From NCBI GenBank assembly GCA_002633005.1, contig NMRA01000378.1, positions 162,013 to 226,012 on the forward strand: 64,000 bases of DNA, given 5' to 3'. Shown here one piece after another: positions 25,050 through 38,041 of the stretch. The stretch is from Phoronis australis. Taxonomy: Eukaryota; Phoronida; Phoronidae. The notes under the pieces are model-generated. The model made no database searches and was not told the DNA's origin. It was given only the letters and a program-made list of their open reading frames with translations. The stretch's first letter is position 1, and each line of letters opens with the position of its first letter. The position numbers and the translations under genes are program-made.

Positions 25050-25849
25050 CTAGAAACATTGTGAACATAGTACACTTGGTGTGGGATATAAATGGGCTTG
25101 ATACACTCATTTATAACCCAGTGTCATGTCAAAACATAACTTTTGATATTGGCAACTAACTCAGCTGTTATAAACTGGTTGCCTTACTTAAAAAGATGGC
25201 CCGATATATTGCCCTAGGGTGGTTCTCCACTAAAGCGAACCGTTCGTTCTTCAGAGAGCTCAAGTCTACCATTGGGACAAGGGGACTAGTGTTATAATGC
25301 TAAGATGACTGAAGTTATCTTTTGAGAGACTGTTCCAATCAAATAGCACGCCCAATATTTCCAAGGACTCAGACGATACACTATGACGAGTTTTCACTAC
25401 CGTGTGAACAGATCTTGCTAGGATTACTCCAAGTTCATTTCATCACTGTTACAACAGAGGTCAGGAGCCGTACAGATAGATACGGAAGCAAATTTGTTAC
25501 CCTAACATGCACTTCAAGTTTCGTTTACTGCACAACGGACCCAGAGGAGGGGATTAACGTGGAATTCGACTTACAGAACTTGTGTTGGACATGTAATTAG
25601 CTTTCGTGATTTGAAACGTGAAAACAAGTCCGTGGCCCCGCTTTTAAATCCCTGCTTCGATTCCCAAACCAGGAAAACCAAACACCAAACTCGCTGAGCA
25701 AAATGCAGCGATCGTGCCCCTGAACTCTACACATACCTGTTGGCCACTCTCCACACGTGGAATCCAAATTCCGGTCCGCACCATGGGAGCGGCATGAGAG
25801 TTTTATCCCTTTGTATGAAGTTTAAAAACCGGGGGTCTGTTGAGGATGC
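25050..25849. other. Intron or 5' flank of calmodulin-like gene
   Basis: No upstream EF-hand exon was recognised. The 92-residue frame at 25322-25600 has no recognisable features. Confidence 0.4.
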
Positions 25850-25915
25850 AGTGTAGCCTAGTAGGATAAGGGTGGCTTTCTTTATTCTAGGTCGTGGGTT
25901 CAAGTCTCACAAAGG
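25850..25915 (+). repeat. tRNA-derived SINE-like fragment
   Basis: TAGCCTAGTAGG (A-box-like, 25854) is followed about 50 bp later by GTGGGTTCAAGTCTCAC (B-box-like, with flanking T-stem complement). It looks like a tRNA-derived SINE head. The anticodon arm is not convincing. It is a different lineage from the copy at 18650. Confidence 0.45.
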
Positions 25916-25919
25916 GTAC

Positions 25920-28910
25920 ACAACTACACCACTTTAGTTATATCTGCCGCTCCTCAGATTGTTTCTTAACTACATGCATTAATAAAACATAATTAAAACA
26001 ATTGCAGGTGATCAGTGCAATGAACCCATCTTAGTTGCTAGAGCACGTCAGGTACAACGTGTACCAGACCACCTGCAATTATTTTTTTAGCTTATCGTGA
26101 CGGCGGCTACCTCGAATCCTTTCCATTCCTTGTTAAAGCAAGATTTTTAGAAAGAATGATTGGCTTCCAAAACGGCTTTGCGGTGGTGATGTAGTAGTGA
26201 ACATTATTTGTAAAATATGCTGTTCTATCGCCACCCACCTCCAGCTTTTTAAATTGACACGACGTCTCGTCGGGTCATTTCTCCAGCCATCTTCACGAGT
26301 GTTGCAACTAACATAGGTATCTGGTACACTCGTGGTGACCATTTCAATTGTGCACCAACCTAATGCAACCCAGTTACCCATTATGTGTGTATCAGATATC
26401 CGTGTTCGTTTTTCCACTGACGTATTCATTAAGATGGCCGAAAAATGACTGACCGAAACGCGAAATGCCGTGCCAGTGTACTACACTAGGGCAGCGACTG
26501 AAGTACATGTAAATAGTCTAAATCAGAAATGGCGCTAAACGATGATAATATGTTTTTGCTGCACACTTCTCATTCGTCTTCTGTTGTATTTGTTAATTTT
26601 TAAAATATATTCTATAATCTTTTGACCCTCTCTTGATTTTTACTTTGTCTACTTTCGTTTGTTGCAAAACTCATACATGTATGTTTCATTTATACTTAGA
26701 AATCTGTTTACTCGAAAGCTCATAAGAAATGGAAAAAAGTAATTTAGCACACGTACGCACATTACAGAGGCATTCCTCATAATTCCTTGAACATTTCAAG
26801 AAAACTCATATCACCCCCTTTTAAAGAGGCATGGCCGAAACGCGAAAGCTCGTCAAAATATCTTTTAAAAATTCCTGTAGAAAGTACATGTACCATCTCT
26901 CAACGTCTAGTACAGGGTAGTTTACTTTCCCTTGTGAGGAAAGTTCCAGACAAACTCACAAAATTCACGATTTTCAACATACGCGCGAAGGAAGAACCCT
27001 GTGGTTACCTCAGATTTTTTAATCTCCCTCCCCCTTATGCGCTCACAGTCACTTGCTCGAAGTCGTTTGAGGTCAAAGGTCACTTTCCCCATATAAGGGA
27101 AATGTGCTACGTCTATGTCTTGTCATACCAAACAAGGAGTAGTGTTTTGCTTTGTAGGTGAAGGCGAGCAGTTGACAGATCGTTTTAATTTTTTTATTAT
27201 TTTGAAACAAAACGGTTTGATATCAACAGAAATTAAAAATCATTACGAACAAACCCTAAAAATACCTGGTGACCAGGATGAATTCTGTTTCAGTGACAGA
27301 GCACCACTTTTAATATTGCAATTAAAGTCTGTTTATCGCGTTCCTGGCCTCTTCAATTAGTGCAATGCACGTTCTACCTTTATCAAATCATGCGTTTCCA
27401 CGTGTTTCCGTTCTACGGATAAGTTTGAAAGTATGCGACACTTTTGTACATGTACAACTGTAGTCTGGTTGTCTTCAGTTGGCACGTGAAAGTGTTTCCA
27501 TCATATTTATAGGCATACTCGCACAAACTAAACATTCATTAACAGAAAATCAGTTAAATTTAGTGCGATGTTGTTTCCCAAAACATTCAATGATAGCTAA
27601 TTAACACTTAAAATCAACAGTTTCGTCTACGTGTAGGTAGATGTGTTTAGAGAGAGTGGTTCTTGACTTCCATCTTGAATGGTGGCGCGGCAATAGAAGG
27701 CTCAGGGCGGGCGGACCTTTAGGACTGAGTACGTTTGCAACATGATATTATGAGACTTGATGAACATGTATACTTCACTTAGTAAACGGATTAAAATGAA
27801 TACAATACCTCACAAGACGCTCACTAAGCATTAGCCGCACAAAATTTCGCTTGTTTGAATGGAGACAATGAATATGATTCCATGTGCCATCAGTCCAAAT
27901 TCATCGACTAATCAATTCCAAGCGTATCAGAATGAAGAGATCATGTGCGAACTCCCCCGAACGCTAGCTTTTCACTCGCGCGATATAGAACTGTTTTTGT
28001 TCCCATCTTCGATAACTGACCTTTCTACTTTTGCCAATGCTTTGCTTCCGCTGGTTACGCATCTGTAAATGGTCTCCTCCTGGTTAAAAACTACACGGTC
28101 TAAATTAGGCACAATATGCCCTTACCGTCCAAGTCAAACTGAAGTGGCTCAGTCTACACAAGCGGTGTGGCCTCCCGAAGGTGCCATGACCCCCCCCCCC
28201 ACGCCGTCCTCATCCGCTACACAACTAAGACCCGTCAAATGACGGTTGGCAAGCGTACACTATCTTTGTAATTCCCTTGTACAATAAGGAAGATAGGACA
28301 CGTTTAGTAAAGTTGAGTACCCTGTATTACAATTTGCATTTTAAGATGGGAGTTTGGAGGAATTCTACCCAGTATCCCTTTCGCACCTGGCTTGAGTGAA
28401 TAACTATGCTGCTGCCGGTGCAGAGGATTGGCGTCAGTAGTCCAGGTGATGCATAGATTAGGTTTCGTTAAACAGGTGTTGGTTAGCGTACTAAAGTGCG
28501 TAGGCATAGCGTAGAGTAACTTGAATTTCTCGGGTTTGCGTACACCTGCGTAAATTAAACTTTGTAGTTTCTGCGCCCAAGGGTCCACGCCGAAAGTACG
28601 CGAAAAAATGCTTTATTTCTAGCGTCTATCTCCAATGCGTGTATGCGTCTCATTGGTTCGGTGTATTGCCATGTACAGTGTACATGTACAGTGGTGGATT
28701 CAGGATTTTGAGATAGTGGGGTCAAGGCAGAGTATTAGCCAGGATTTTTACCGTCAGATACTCGCACCCCGAACTCTGTCAAATGGAATCTGGGAGAACT
28801 CTAGGGGCCAAGGCCCCCTTACCCCCCCCCCAAATCTGACACTAATGTAGGCTACTCTTAGCACAGTGTAGGGCTGCGTAAATTTGACATACACAATACT
28901 CCGCACTACG
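25920..28910. other. Non-coding, dispersed repeats
   Basis: About 25996-26090 carries inverted arms AATTGCAGGTG / CACCTGCAATT and is related to 11933-11985. Poly-C runs lie near 28190 and 28825. A segment at about 28690-28850 (GTGGATTCAGGATTTTGAGA to CCAAATCTGACACTAATG) resembles decayed ends of a G/C-rich MITE. The 124-residue frame at 26787-27161 shows no domain. Confidence 0.45.
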
Positions 28911-28947
28911 CAGCTTTCAGAAGCTTTCAGAAGCTTTCAGAAGCTTC
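28911..28947. repeat. 10-bp tandem repeat
   Basis: About 3.7 copies of AGCTTTCAGA in a row, with no mismatches among the full units. Each unit contains the word AAGCTT across the junction. Confidence 0.9.
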
Positions 28948-28949
28948 CA

Positions 28950-30610
28950 TGTTAAACCGCCTTGCAAAAGAAGGTTCACGTAAAATTCAGTAAAATTCAA
29001 GGTGTAAACACAGCCGGACGTTATAATCAAGGTTGGTCAAACTCATTTTTTTTCTCTTTCCTGTTATATACAGGCATGTGTAGAGTCCCAGCTACTTCCT
29101 TGATGTGGCTCCTGTGAGTGCGAAACCGAACGTTATCGAAAGTTTCAAACAGCGTCATCTTTGAAAATTACTGTTTTGGATCACGTTTTGGGACGTATTC
29201 TTGTGTTCTTTATTTCGGTACATTATGTAGTTTTCCGAAGATTGTAGAGAATGCAGTCAATCGACTGCCGTACTGGGATCATGCGTCTCCGATATGTTGA
29301 TTTATTCCAGGGATAAATTTCTTTTTAGATTCGACATGATTACCACATCGGATTCATATCGCTGTTTAAATCTGGTTTGGGTATTGATCTTTGCTGCTGC
29401 AAAATATTTGGGTTTCACAGAATGATTTTTTTTATAAACAAAGCATCACTTGCAAAATGAGAAGCCTACATGGGTAACTGAAATGCGCGTCGGTGTACAT
29501 GTAAGTAAATTTTTCTGGGTTTTGGGTACCTCCAATTTTACCTTTTTGGTTTGTACACTAAAGGTGACGGAGTTATGTGCTATACTTTTATGTTTTATTT
29601 TGACGCCACTCGTTTTTTGGTTCATAAAGCGTATCATACAAATACACAATTTGATGTTCTCTAAGCGCGCAGAGTTCAGGAACACAATTACCACAACCGC
29701 TAGATGGCATTATTTCAGGTTGTTCATATGAACAATGCAGGATGAGTTCCTTCATTGATAAATTAAGTTTCCCCTCATGTCTACACTTGCGTTTGCCTAT
29801 TGTTAAGTATGACGTTATTGTGAAATGTTTTCCGGCGCCATATTACGTCATCACAAAATAAAAATCGTATCCAAATGCTCTCTATTTTAGTCAATGTGGT
29901 AAAAGGACGACTGTTCTACGAATTCTTGGTAAAGTTTGCCGAAACCCCTCATTTCAGATCAAACTTGTACATTATTCACTGTCAGTCAGTCTTCGGAACG
30001 GAAAAAATCGCCATGATACCCTTCGTTACATATTCTTGTAACCATGTGTCATTTCATTTTCATGCCTGGGGATAAGACACAAAATAATTGTCTCGAAATA
30101 AAGCATTCGTTTGCGTCTCTTTGCCGGCTACGTTGCGCTGCGAACGACCGTCAAACATACAGAGAGCTCGAGAGAATTTCGTTGAAAATTAATCGTGTTC
30201 AACAAATTATGTCTAAGGTATGAGCTGCTGCCAAATTACTCAGGTATAATTACTATAGAGATATTTAAGTCTTAAATCGGTGTCAATAGGATCGTAAACA
30301 TTAGGTCACGCGATGTGGTCAACAAGTGGTGTGCAGACCAGAATTAAAAATGTTCGAGAATTGAAACAATGAAAAATAAATCATACACTGTAAACAGGTT
30401 GCTGAGATTTAAAATAAATGTTATATGTACAGTTCAAGCTGTGTTTTCGTGAATCTATTCACATCAAACAGACTCATGCTGAGAGCTCGCTCAACAGAAA
30501 TGTTGAGTCACGTGGTTCAGAGTTCTTCTGTTAACTGTCTTGGCCTACAACTCATGCATTGCGATGTTCAATTAGTGTTTTGGCTGTATTGCCGGTTAGT
30601 GACATTACTT
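28950..30610. other. Non-coding, no gene recognised
   Basis: A diverged copy of the repeat at 16764 lies at about 30303-30341 (GGTCACGCGATGTGGTCAAC). The overlapping frames at 29446-29731 on both strands have no recognisable domain. Confidence 0.45.
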
Positions 30611-30638
30611 CATGATGTCAATAAACCGAAACGTTGAC
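30611..30638 (+). ncRNA. Hammerhead-like core fragment
   Basis: CATGATGTC, a spacer AATAAAC, then CGAAACGTTGAC. The right half is the GAAA-containing core strand as found in Penelope-type hammerheads. The left half departs from CUGANGA at two positions. I read it as a degenerate fossil. Confidence 0.2.
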
Positions 30639-30649
30639 TACTTAATTGG

Positions 30650-33600
30650 ATCATAAAATACGGCTCATTTTTCATTTTCAACTTTCTCCTGGTATATTTG
30701 TGCTGCCTGCTCGCCGCGATGTCGTAAATGGGTCTAGTTTCCCCGATTTGCCCATGGCTGACCCAGCTGACTGTGCGTCGTCGTTCGCCATGTCGGACGA
30801 TCCCGACAAAACGGGTAAAAACATTTTGTAGGCGGCGGTGTGTACAGTAGATGGAACAAGTACTTTAAATGAAGAACACGGAGACGATCGACTGAGTACA
30901 CAGCAAGTCAAGCACAGCTAGCTTCTTGTGATGCTGCGCATTTTTGAGCGTTTTGGAATTTTCATAATGGCAGGGTGTTAAATCAGGACTATGTGATGTC
31001 TATGAGCTTTCCAGGTTTAAGTGTCTTGAAACAATTTTCCTAAGGCGGTGAAAGGCAAACAGTAGGTTTTACGGTCGCATAAGTGCATTATGGGTGTTAT
31101 CTTTGGGTAAAGTCGACTTCTTGAAATCATTAACCTTGGCCAGAACCATAAAACTGCAAAACCGGGGCGCGTTTTAATGATTTTATTGCAAATCGCGATT
31201 CCCAACATAAGGTAGGGTACATGTACCACTCGATCGAGTTGTCGACCTATTGAACCCTATGTAAAGAAAATGCGCAGGAAACCGAAGGACATTGGAGGGG
31301 CAATCTCTCTAGAATAAGCATTTGGGAAACGATCTGGAGTGCCGTGCGAGACGAGTTTGAACCGCTACAGAAATGCCGAGCTCATAAGTAGACAGCTGGG
31401 CACTGAGATATGCAATTCACTCCCCATCTTCTTTTGATTGATTTTAGTTTTCATAAAGTTTACATCATTTGCAGTGTGTTACTAATTACATATTGAAATC
31501 CTTCGCTGAGTCTTAAAACTTTTTTTCAACTAATTTCGGCCAGCCGGCGCTATAAATAATATATAAATTTGGCAAGTTATCTTTAAAAACCTGATATACA
31601 ACTGTTAAGCTAAACATTTTTTGGGTGTTCACTATTACCAAAGTATTGTGTTGCTGGACATCAAAAATTGCTTGAATTACGTGTCGCGCCATGGCCACGT
31701 GTGTTCAAAAGCTGTGAAGTCTAGGGCCATTGGACTCGCAGATGTCTGCGAAAACAAAAGCACACGGGAAATACATTGACGCAAGGAACCCGAGGTAAGT
31801 TTGGTGAAGATACTGCTAGTCTTATTAGAGATAATTTCGTGTATTTCTGTTCAAACTTACGCTATTTATTCATGCTTCATTGTAGTCAATTGTGTCTTTC
31901 AATCATTGAACCAATGCGCAAACGAAAGCGGTATAAGTTTTTCTGCGTGTGTGCTCGACACTTTGCCTGATTAGTGTATTTCCATTATTAGCAATGCCAG
32001 TAAGCAGAACAGGTTTTTTAATAATTTTTGTTGTTTTTGCTTCCAATTTTTTCCTGTTTTCTCTGCAACAAGTAGTGTACCTGAGAACCTCTTTCTAGGA
32101 ACGGGTCCCAGTTAGTAGCACCATGTCACGTGCGCTGGTTAGGTGGTGGCCCGGCCCTTGCCAAATGATATCGTGTGGAGGTCGCAAGTAATCTCGTCGC
32201 ATGGTTATCGCCTATTGGACGCTACCATTGTTTTTCTTAGTTGTGTCTTTTTTGGATATGACAATGCAGGTCGCACGGATTGGGCGCACATCATCCAGTT
32301 ACCGATTACGCTTACCATTATCTTAACGATAGAAAAGAAAAACAAAATGAACAATGGATACTCATATCCACCGATATCTATGCCACGAGCTCGCGTCTTA
32401 GTTTCATGCGTATGACAAATTGCATCTTTGTAAATTGCTACTATCTTAATAAAAAAGCTTTAAGTGTGACAATAAGTGTCGGCATGACGCATGCGTGAAA
32501 TGTTTGTTAAAGAACACCATCGCATTTAGGACTGAGAATGCATTCGTGGGGAATTTTTATTCTAGTGTAGTTAATTTACTGCTCCAGGAACGTAACGGTG
32601 ATGATCGAAACGAAAATGCCAAGGGTTAATCTTTTGAGTGTTTTCTTTACAATAGTTGGAGAATCGGGCGATGTACATGTACAGCCGCAAGAGATACATG
32701 TATGAGTTGAAGTCGAGCTTGCTGCGGTTGTACTACACAGACCTGGGGGTTTGCATCCTAACCCTCGTATTCCGTAAATAACTTGACATTCATCCTTACC
32801 TTTGATTGATTTAAACGTATACCTAGTTTTAGAGACGTTTATCATGTTTTTGTGTTTGACCGTTAATCAACCGAATGACTTCCTCGCAGAGTCTCTAAGC
32901 TCTTTGAATAATCTCGAATAAATACAGATGGTAAACCGGCTTTGCTTGATACACTTCACATCCCCATAATCTGGTAATTATTTAACAGTTAGCCAATCTA
33001 TTTTGGGATGTAACTCCATTATCAGAGTACTGTGTTTTTGGACCTCATGTCTGAAATCTAAAAACGCGTACATGTACAATTATGCCGCACCTGAAGGTCA
33101 CGATTGGTTCAACAGAAAGGTCGGCGGTTATTGGCCTCGTATATTTTCGAGAAAAATGGTCGCAAAACAAAATATATTCACGGAGGTGTTTCTAATCAAA
33201 AGGCTCCTAGTGAGTATCGGAATGTTGAGTCTGGGATGAAATCAATGTAGTGCTGCTTAACTTTTTGGGCTTTTTAGTTTAAATGCGTCGTTATCACCGA
33301 TTTTTTCACATTAGAGAGATATAATCGGTATTACGTCCGATAAAACATTTTATGACTATCGCTGCATGGTGAACATCTCGTCTTGATGTTATAAGTTAGA
33401 CAAGAGATATAAAACAACAAAGCTCGTTGTGATTTTGTGTTTTTAGTCTCGCCCTTTTCCGCAATTATTTGCTGAAATCAAAGCTGGTGACTTTTCAAGT
33501 TAATTTCCCTTAAAATACACCACCATTTATCGATTGGGATTTAGCTCGCCGGGCAATTGCGAGCCGCGACCGCAGGGGTTGTACACGTAAGTTTTAATCC

Positions 33601-35219
33601 GCACTGAGACTGATCGCAGGATACATATTTTCTGGCGGATAGTGTTCCGGTGTTTAAAGACACGGATGTTTGTAAATCATTGAATGTAGACTTTTCCTAC
33701 CCCGACCCTAACAGGTCCGCGGCATGCTGAGCTTACAGAGCAGCGTTAAAACGTTCATGGTGAAACTACGTAAAACGAGCAACAGCATGCTGACAAAAAC
33801 GGCAATAATGCAAAAAAAAATAAATTTGTAAGCTTTATTACGAGTAAAACCACGTCAACAAAAAAATTCTCGTAACTTTTGGCCTGATCTTTGACCGTAT
33901 ACTTACGGACGTTGTGTCCAGTGGGAATTACAGCGTCGTGACAATGCGATATAGCGCTCTCTGGCTGTCACATCAAGCTTTTTCATCATTTTTACGAGAT
34001 CAGAAAAAATCCACAATTAACCGTCAGCAAATACCAGCAACTGTGATTACAAACAAATTTCAAATGCTGTAGTTACAGTATATTTTGGTAATAACAGAAT
34101 ACTCCCTCATTGAAACCGAATTAGCCTCATTCGGCAATTCACTATAGTTACCTTGGGGAACTGCCAAAGATACATGATGTATAGGCATATGTCGTGCGTG
34201 TAATTAGTCCCACTAACCCACAGAAGCAGCCAGGTACATAAATTATTGATAAGAAAACCAAGAGCCGTTTCCCGAGATCAAGTGTCCCGGGCTCCTCACT
34301 CCCAATTTCGGTAACAGCCGCAAACCGACTGTTGCCTTATACAGTGACTCACAATCAGGTCTTTGCCACACATCCTCAAATTTCTTACCTCAAAAAGGTT
34401 TTTCTCAAAAGACATCTTGCACGCCACAGCTCATAGGGCTGGTCAGGCTAAAACTTCCAATTTCTGCCGCTTGAGACCGTGGGCTGTTACCGAAGGAAGC
34501 AATCTTAACAAGATATTTGTATCCCGTCTCCTGTGCTTGGTATTTTGACAGTATCTTGATTCATACACGGAACGTTTAAATTAGAAACTTCTCCCTCGGA
34601 CGAAAACGTCAAATTGTTTCATAAACCGAAATAGCCGAAGTACATCTAGTAACCGATACCAGACTGTGCTGTCAGTTAAATGCGAGAGCGTACACCTGAC
34701 GGTAAATGGCAACGTTGCTAGTGAACTCGCCGAGCGGGTTTATTGTACCGTATAGGCTACTCGTAGGTTTACACAGATAGTTCAGAGGCCTTAAGCTATA
34801 CGAAGGTGGGTAATTTTACGTGGCACCGGTTTTCACAGTCTGTTCACTCCCTCGATTGGAACTGCTTTTTCACCTAGCTACCCACTAATCACACACACTG
34901 GCTGTTACAATGATTTGTCCGTCAAATTCCCTCTCACCATATTTTTCAATCTACCAACCTCCCTCCAGCCGTCGCCAAACCTGCCCCTTCATTCCAAGAA
35001 GCGCGCCCCTAGTGGGTGATGGTCACTTATATCTTCAGTTAGATCACCCGGTGTTGAGTGTAGCCGTAAGGGCATGTTGATATTTTAGAAAATAATATAC
35101 ACACGAGTATAAATGGGAATGACAGCGTTAATTTATTTTACCAAGGTTCCTTCCGCACTGCGAGCTTTGTTTTAACTTCGCCAAAGCAGCAGAAAAACTA
35201 TAACGCAAAATTACATTAC
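30650..35219. other. Non-coding, no gene recognised
   Basis: A GC-richer patch near 30700-30900 holds a short open segment with a possible GTAAAA donor, but no partner exons. Otherwise only TACATGTA words and short frames. Confidence 0.45.
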
Positions 35220-35371
35220 CAGGGCTAGGTTGCATAAAACTTCAAAATTATCCGCTGGATAAATTTGATTTTTGCATGACGTCAAGTGTATTGTTCCACA
35301 ATAACGTGATGCGTGATAATGCCACGTCATTATTGCTATACGGCGTATAAATTTTATGCAACTGGGCCCAG
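35220..35371. mobile_element. Short MITE with GGTTGCATAAAA ends
   Basis: The left end CAGGGCTAGGTTGCATAAAA and the right end TTTTATGCAACTGGGCCCAG are inverted copies bounding 152 bp. The interior contains TGACGTCA-like and CCACGTCATTATTG words and has no coding capacity. The ends resemble those of the larger element at 24350. Confidence 0.7.
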
Positions 35372-35437
35372 AACTTTTCAACTTAAACGTTACTTTTCAT
35401 AGACTTAGAAGTCGCTATTCATTGCATAAAAAATTAT

Positions 35438-35835
35438 AGAATCAGAATCAGAAATGTTTATTGTATTTAGGCCTTGGCCAGATAAGTAGCCTACAGTTTA
35501 CATTACAAGTTTACAATGATAAAAGTTCAGCTCTTAGCACTGTTGCTCATGAGATTTTTAGCGTCGGGGATTTTTAGTTCCCAAAGATGATGGCTTTGAC
35601 AAAATTGAATTACTCTGGCATCAGGTCAGTGTCATATTCGTCAGCAAATTTCTGTGCATGTCACCAATGACAGGATAGTGGCGCATAAAGTGAATCTCAT
35701 TACTTTTTAATTTGTTACATATTCCACAAATACTCTCGTCCTCGGTTAGACCTGCGTGCCGCCTTCTTTCAAGGCTTTTGCATTGACACCTAAAACGAGC
35801 AAATATTTTCCTTAAGTATGAGTTTAGCAAACACA
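35438..35835 (-). pseudogene. LINE 3' end: RT C-terminus, 3' UTR and tail repeat
   Basis: On the minus strand the frame at 35830-35621 encodes a basic segment (FARFRCQCKSLE) then ICGICNKLKSNEIHFMRH. This is the C-terminal zinc-knuckle region of non-LTR retrotransposon polymerases (C-x2-C, then E-x-HF). It is followed by about 150 bp of 3' UTR containing CAATAAAC and ending in the short tail repeat CTGATTCTGATTCT at about 35440-35455. Such a simple-repeat tail is typical of CR1/L2-like LINEs. The 5' part of the element is missing, as expected of a 5'-truncated insertion. Confidence 0.65.
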
Positions 35836-35839
35836 GTTA

Positions 35840-38041
35840 TTTTTCACACTGATAATACAATAGACTTTGATATTTGAGAGATTGAAAGGCTTATACATGT
35901 ACATGTACAATTTCACTTTGGCTGATGCTGCCACTTGAAGTATGAAGGTATCCGTTGCACATGTCTCGCATTGAGGGCCACGGTCGTAAAATTAGGCGGT
36001 GTAGGTTACGGTCTCAGAAAAGCTGTCTACTTCCCTCTTCTCTTTGAGAACTAAACAGATTCAAATAGCAGAACCTTTTCCATTCCGATATTGGGGTACC
36101 CCAAGGCTTTGATTGTTGCATGATGGCGGATTCATTTACTGTGTCCCAAAACTTGGTATTTTCCCCGGTCACACAATTCACCTTGGCATTTGGCTTGGTA
36201 CAGTTTCTTTACGTACTTTTATATATCCTTTTTAAGTTGATTGCCAGATCGTCGTTATATAGCACTTCAACGACTATCACTTTTCTAATAGTTTCTGTCT
36301 GCATTCAATGTCAAGCAACTCAGAATCTGTGTTTTGCTTAGCAAGTTCGATAGGTTTTCTCGCAGTGTTCCTTTCACATGATGTCAAACTTAATCCGACA
36401 AAAGTTCAACACTGTTATTGATACGTGTGTTATTCAAATTTCACATGTCTGTAGGACACTCGTGTTTTGCAAGGGTCTAAGTTTGATCAAAATCGACAAG
36501 ATCTATCATGTCATAGTCTACGCGTATCCACTGATGTACAGCACAACCACTTAATTTTAATTAACGTTGAAAAACGTTGGAAGTTACTTTCAGGTTAGTT
36601 GTTAGCATAACACCACCCACCATTAGTATTATCTAATTCTATTTTTGTGACTGAGTTCAGCTTACAGGCTGTTAATGCCATGGAATCATTCATAAAGTGC
36701 TTAGTCTTGGGCCATTTTGTTCAAGTTGGACTACATGTGATCCATCAAAACCGCGCTGCCAACACGACCAATTTGATCAACTTTAGCATCTCTAATTTGT
36801 ACCCATTCTTCCTCACCCAAATAAAAGACGAGGCTCCAAAAAAAGTGTGGCAAAAACGCAAAACTGTCAGATTACATCTTGCCGATCACAACTTTCCCAC
36901 TATAAATAACACAGCGCAAAAATGTGTTGCCACTCAATCACTTGAATTTTTTGCAATGTTGGCTTGTTTGAGGGCTACCTGAAATCGCCACAGGTTTCTC
37001 AGTAGCTACGCGGAAATGTTACATGACTTTGATCTGGGAATTAAATTTCAGAAGTCAAACAGATCGAAAAATTACCAGTTTTAATCCATGTTACAGTATA
37101 CATTTTAGACTGTATTTTTACCCTGAAGTCATCGGTAGAGCAGTAATAATTGTCTTGTTCCACATATAAGAAGCTAAACCAGTGTCCGTGGTATCGAAGT
37201 ATCCTGTCTACCGCATCGTTTACAAATTTACATGTGCACGCTGTGACGGCCGCCTCACGCCGAGGCCAATTTTCTAATGTAACATAATCTGTTCGAGTCA
37301 CTTTTTCTACTGATTATTATAATCAATATACATATAAGCAATTTAAGCACACCTATTTTATGTTTACGCTCATCACTTGAAAATTTCACCGTAAAAGTGA
37401 CAACAAATATGGATAACTAGCACCCATATGACGATGTGTACAGTAAGCAAAGATAAAATTCACAAAGTGGAATATTTTTGGAAAATTATTAAATTTTGCC
37501 CCTATTTGAAAAGCACACATTTCCCAACGTTTTTTTTTTTTTCTTGCTCATTGCTTTATTCTTCATTGTCCGACTAATTTAAAATTGCCATTTCAGTCTA
37601 CGGTGAATTGTAGGGCTCAGAAAATCATTTTAGTACCCGCCTTCTGAAAGGACGGCAAAAGTTGACGTTTTCAAGCCACCAATCGATTAAAATGTACCCT
37701 TTAAATTCAGAGCCAAATGGTACTTTTTCAGGTCCATCAAACGAATGTCTTTACTCTTATATCATGGTAAATTGCGTATTGTATGATCGCGTGAGCTGCG
37801 ACACTGAACCGGGAAGTGGCCGTCGTGAGATAAAGTCATCGGGAGTGCCATAGGGGTCGCTCGTTCAAAAGTTATTACGAAATTTACTCAACAGGTAGCG
37901 ATTCAGTCAGGAGTGTGAGAAGCCGACAGAAGTCAGGCTTTGCTGGCATGTTCAAAGCTTATTTGGTGGTGTGTGCTACTATAGGAAGAGGTCTACTTAT
38001 TTAATACCTATGTTGAGGTTCTGTGAGGTGAAAAGGCAGAA
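35840..38041. other. 5' flank of DTD1, no other gene recognised
   Basis: The 111-residue frame at 36647-36982 and the 73-residue hydrophobic frame at 36120-36341 show no recognisable family. The last 250 bp before DTD1 are GC-richer (GATCGCGTGAGCTGCGAC, GGCCGTCGTGAG) and probably contain the promoter. I see no TATA box. Confidence 0.45.

Noticed and set aside
26787-27161. 124-residue plus-strand frame
   Set aside because: No domain, no convincing splice sites, and ordinary length for chance in this composition.
30646-30831. Possible first exon with MADPADCASSFAMSDDPDKTG and a GTAAAA donor
   Set aside because: No second exon, no recognisable family, and the opposite strand is equally open; too weak to call.
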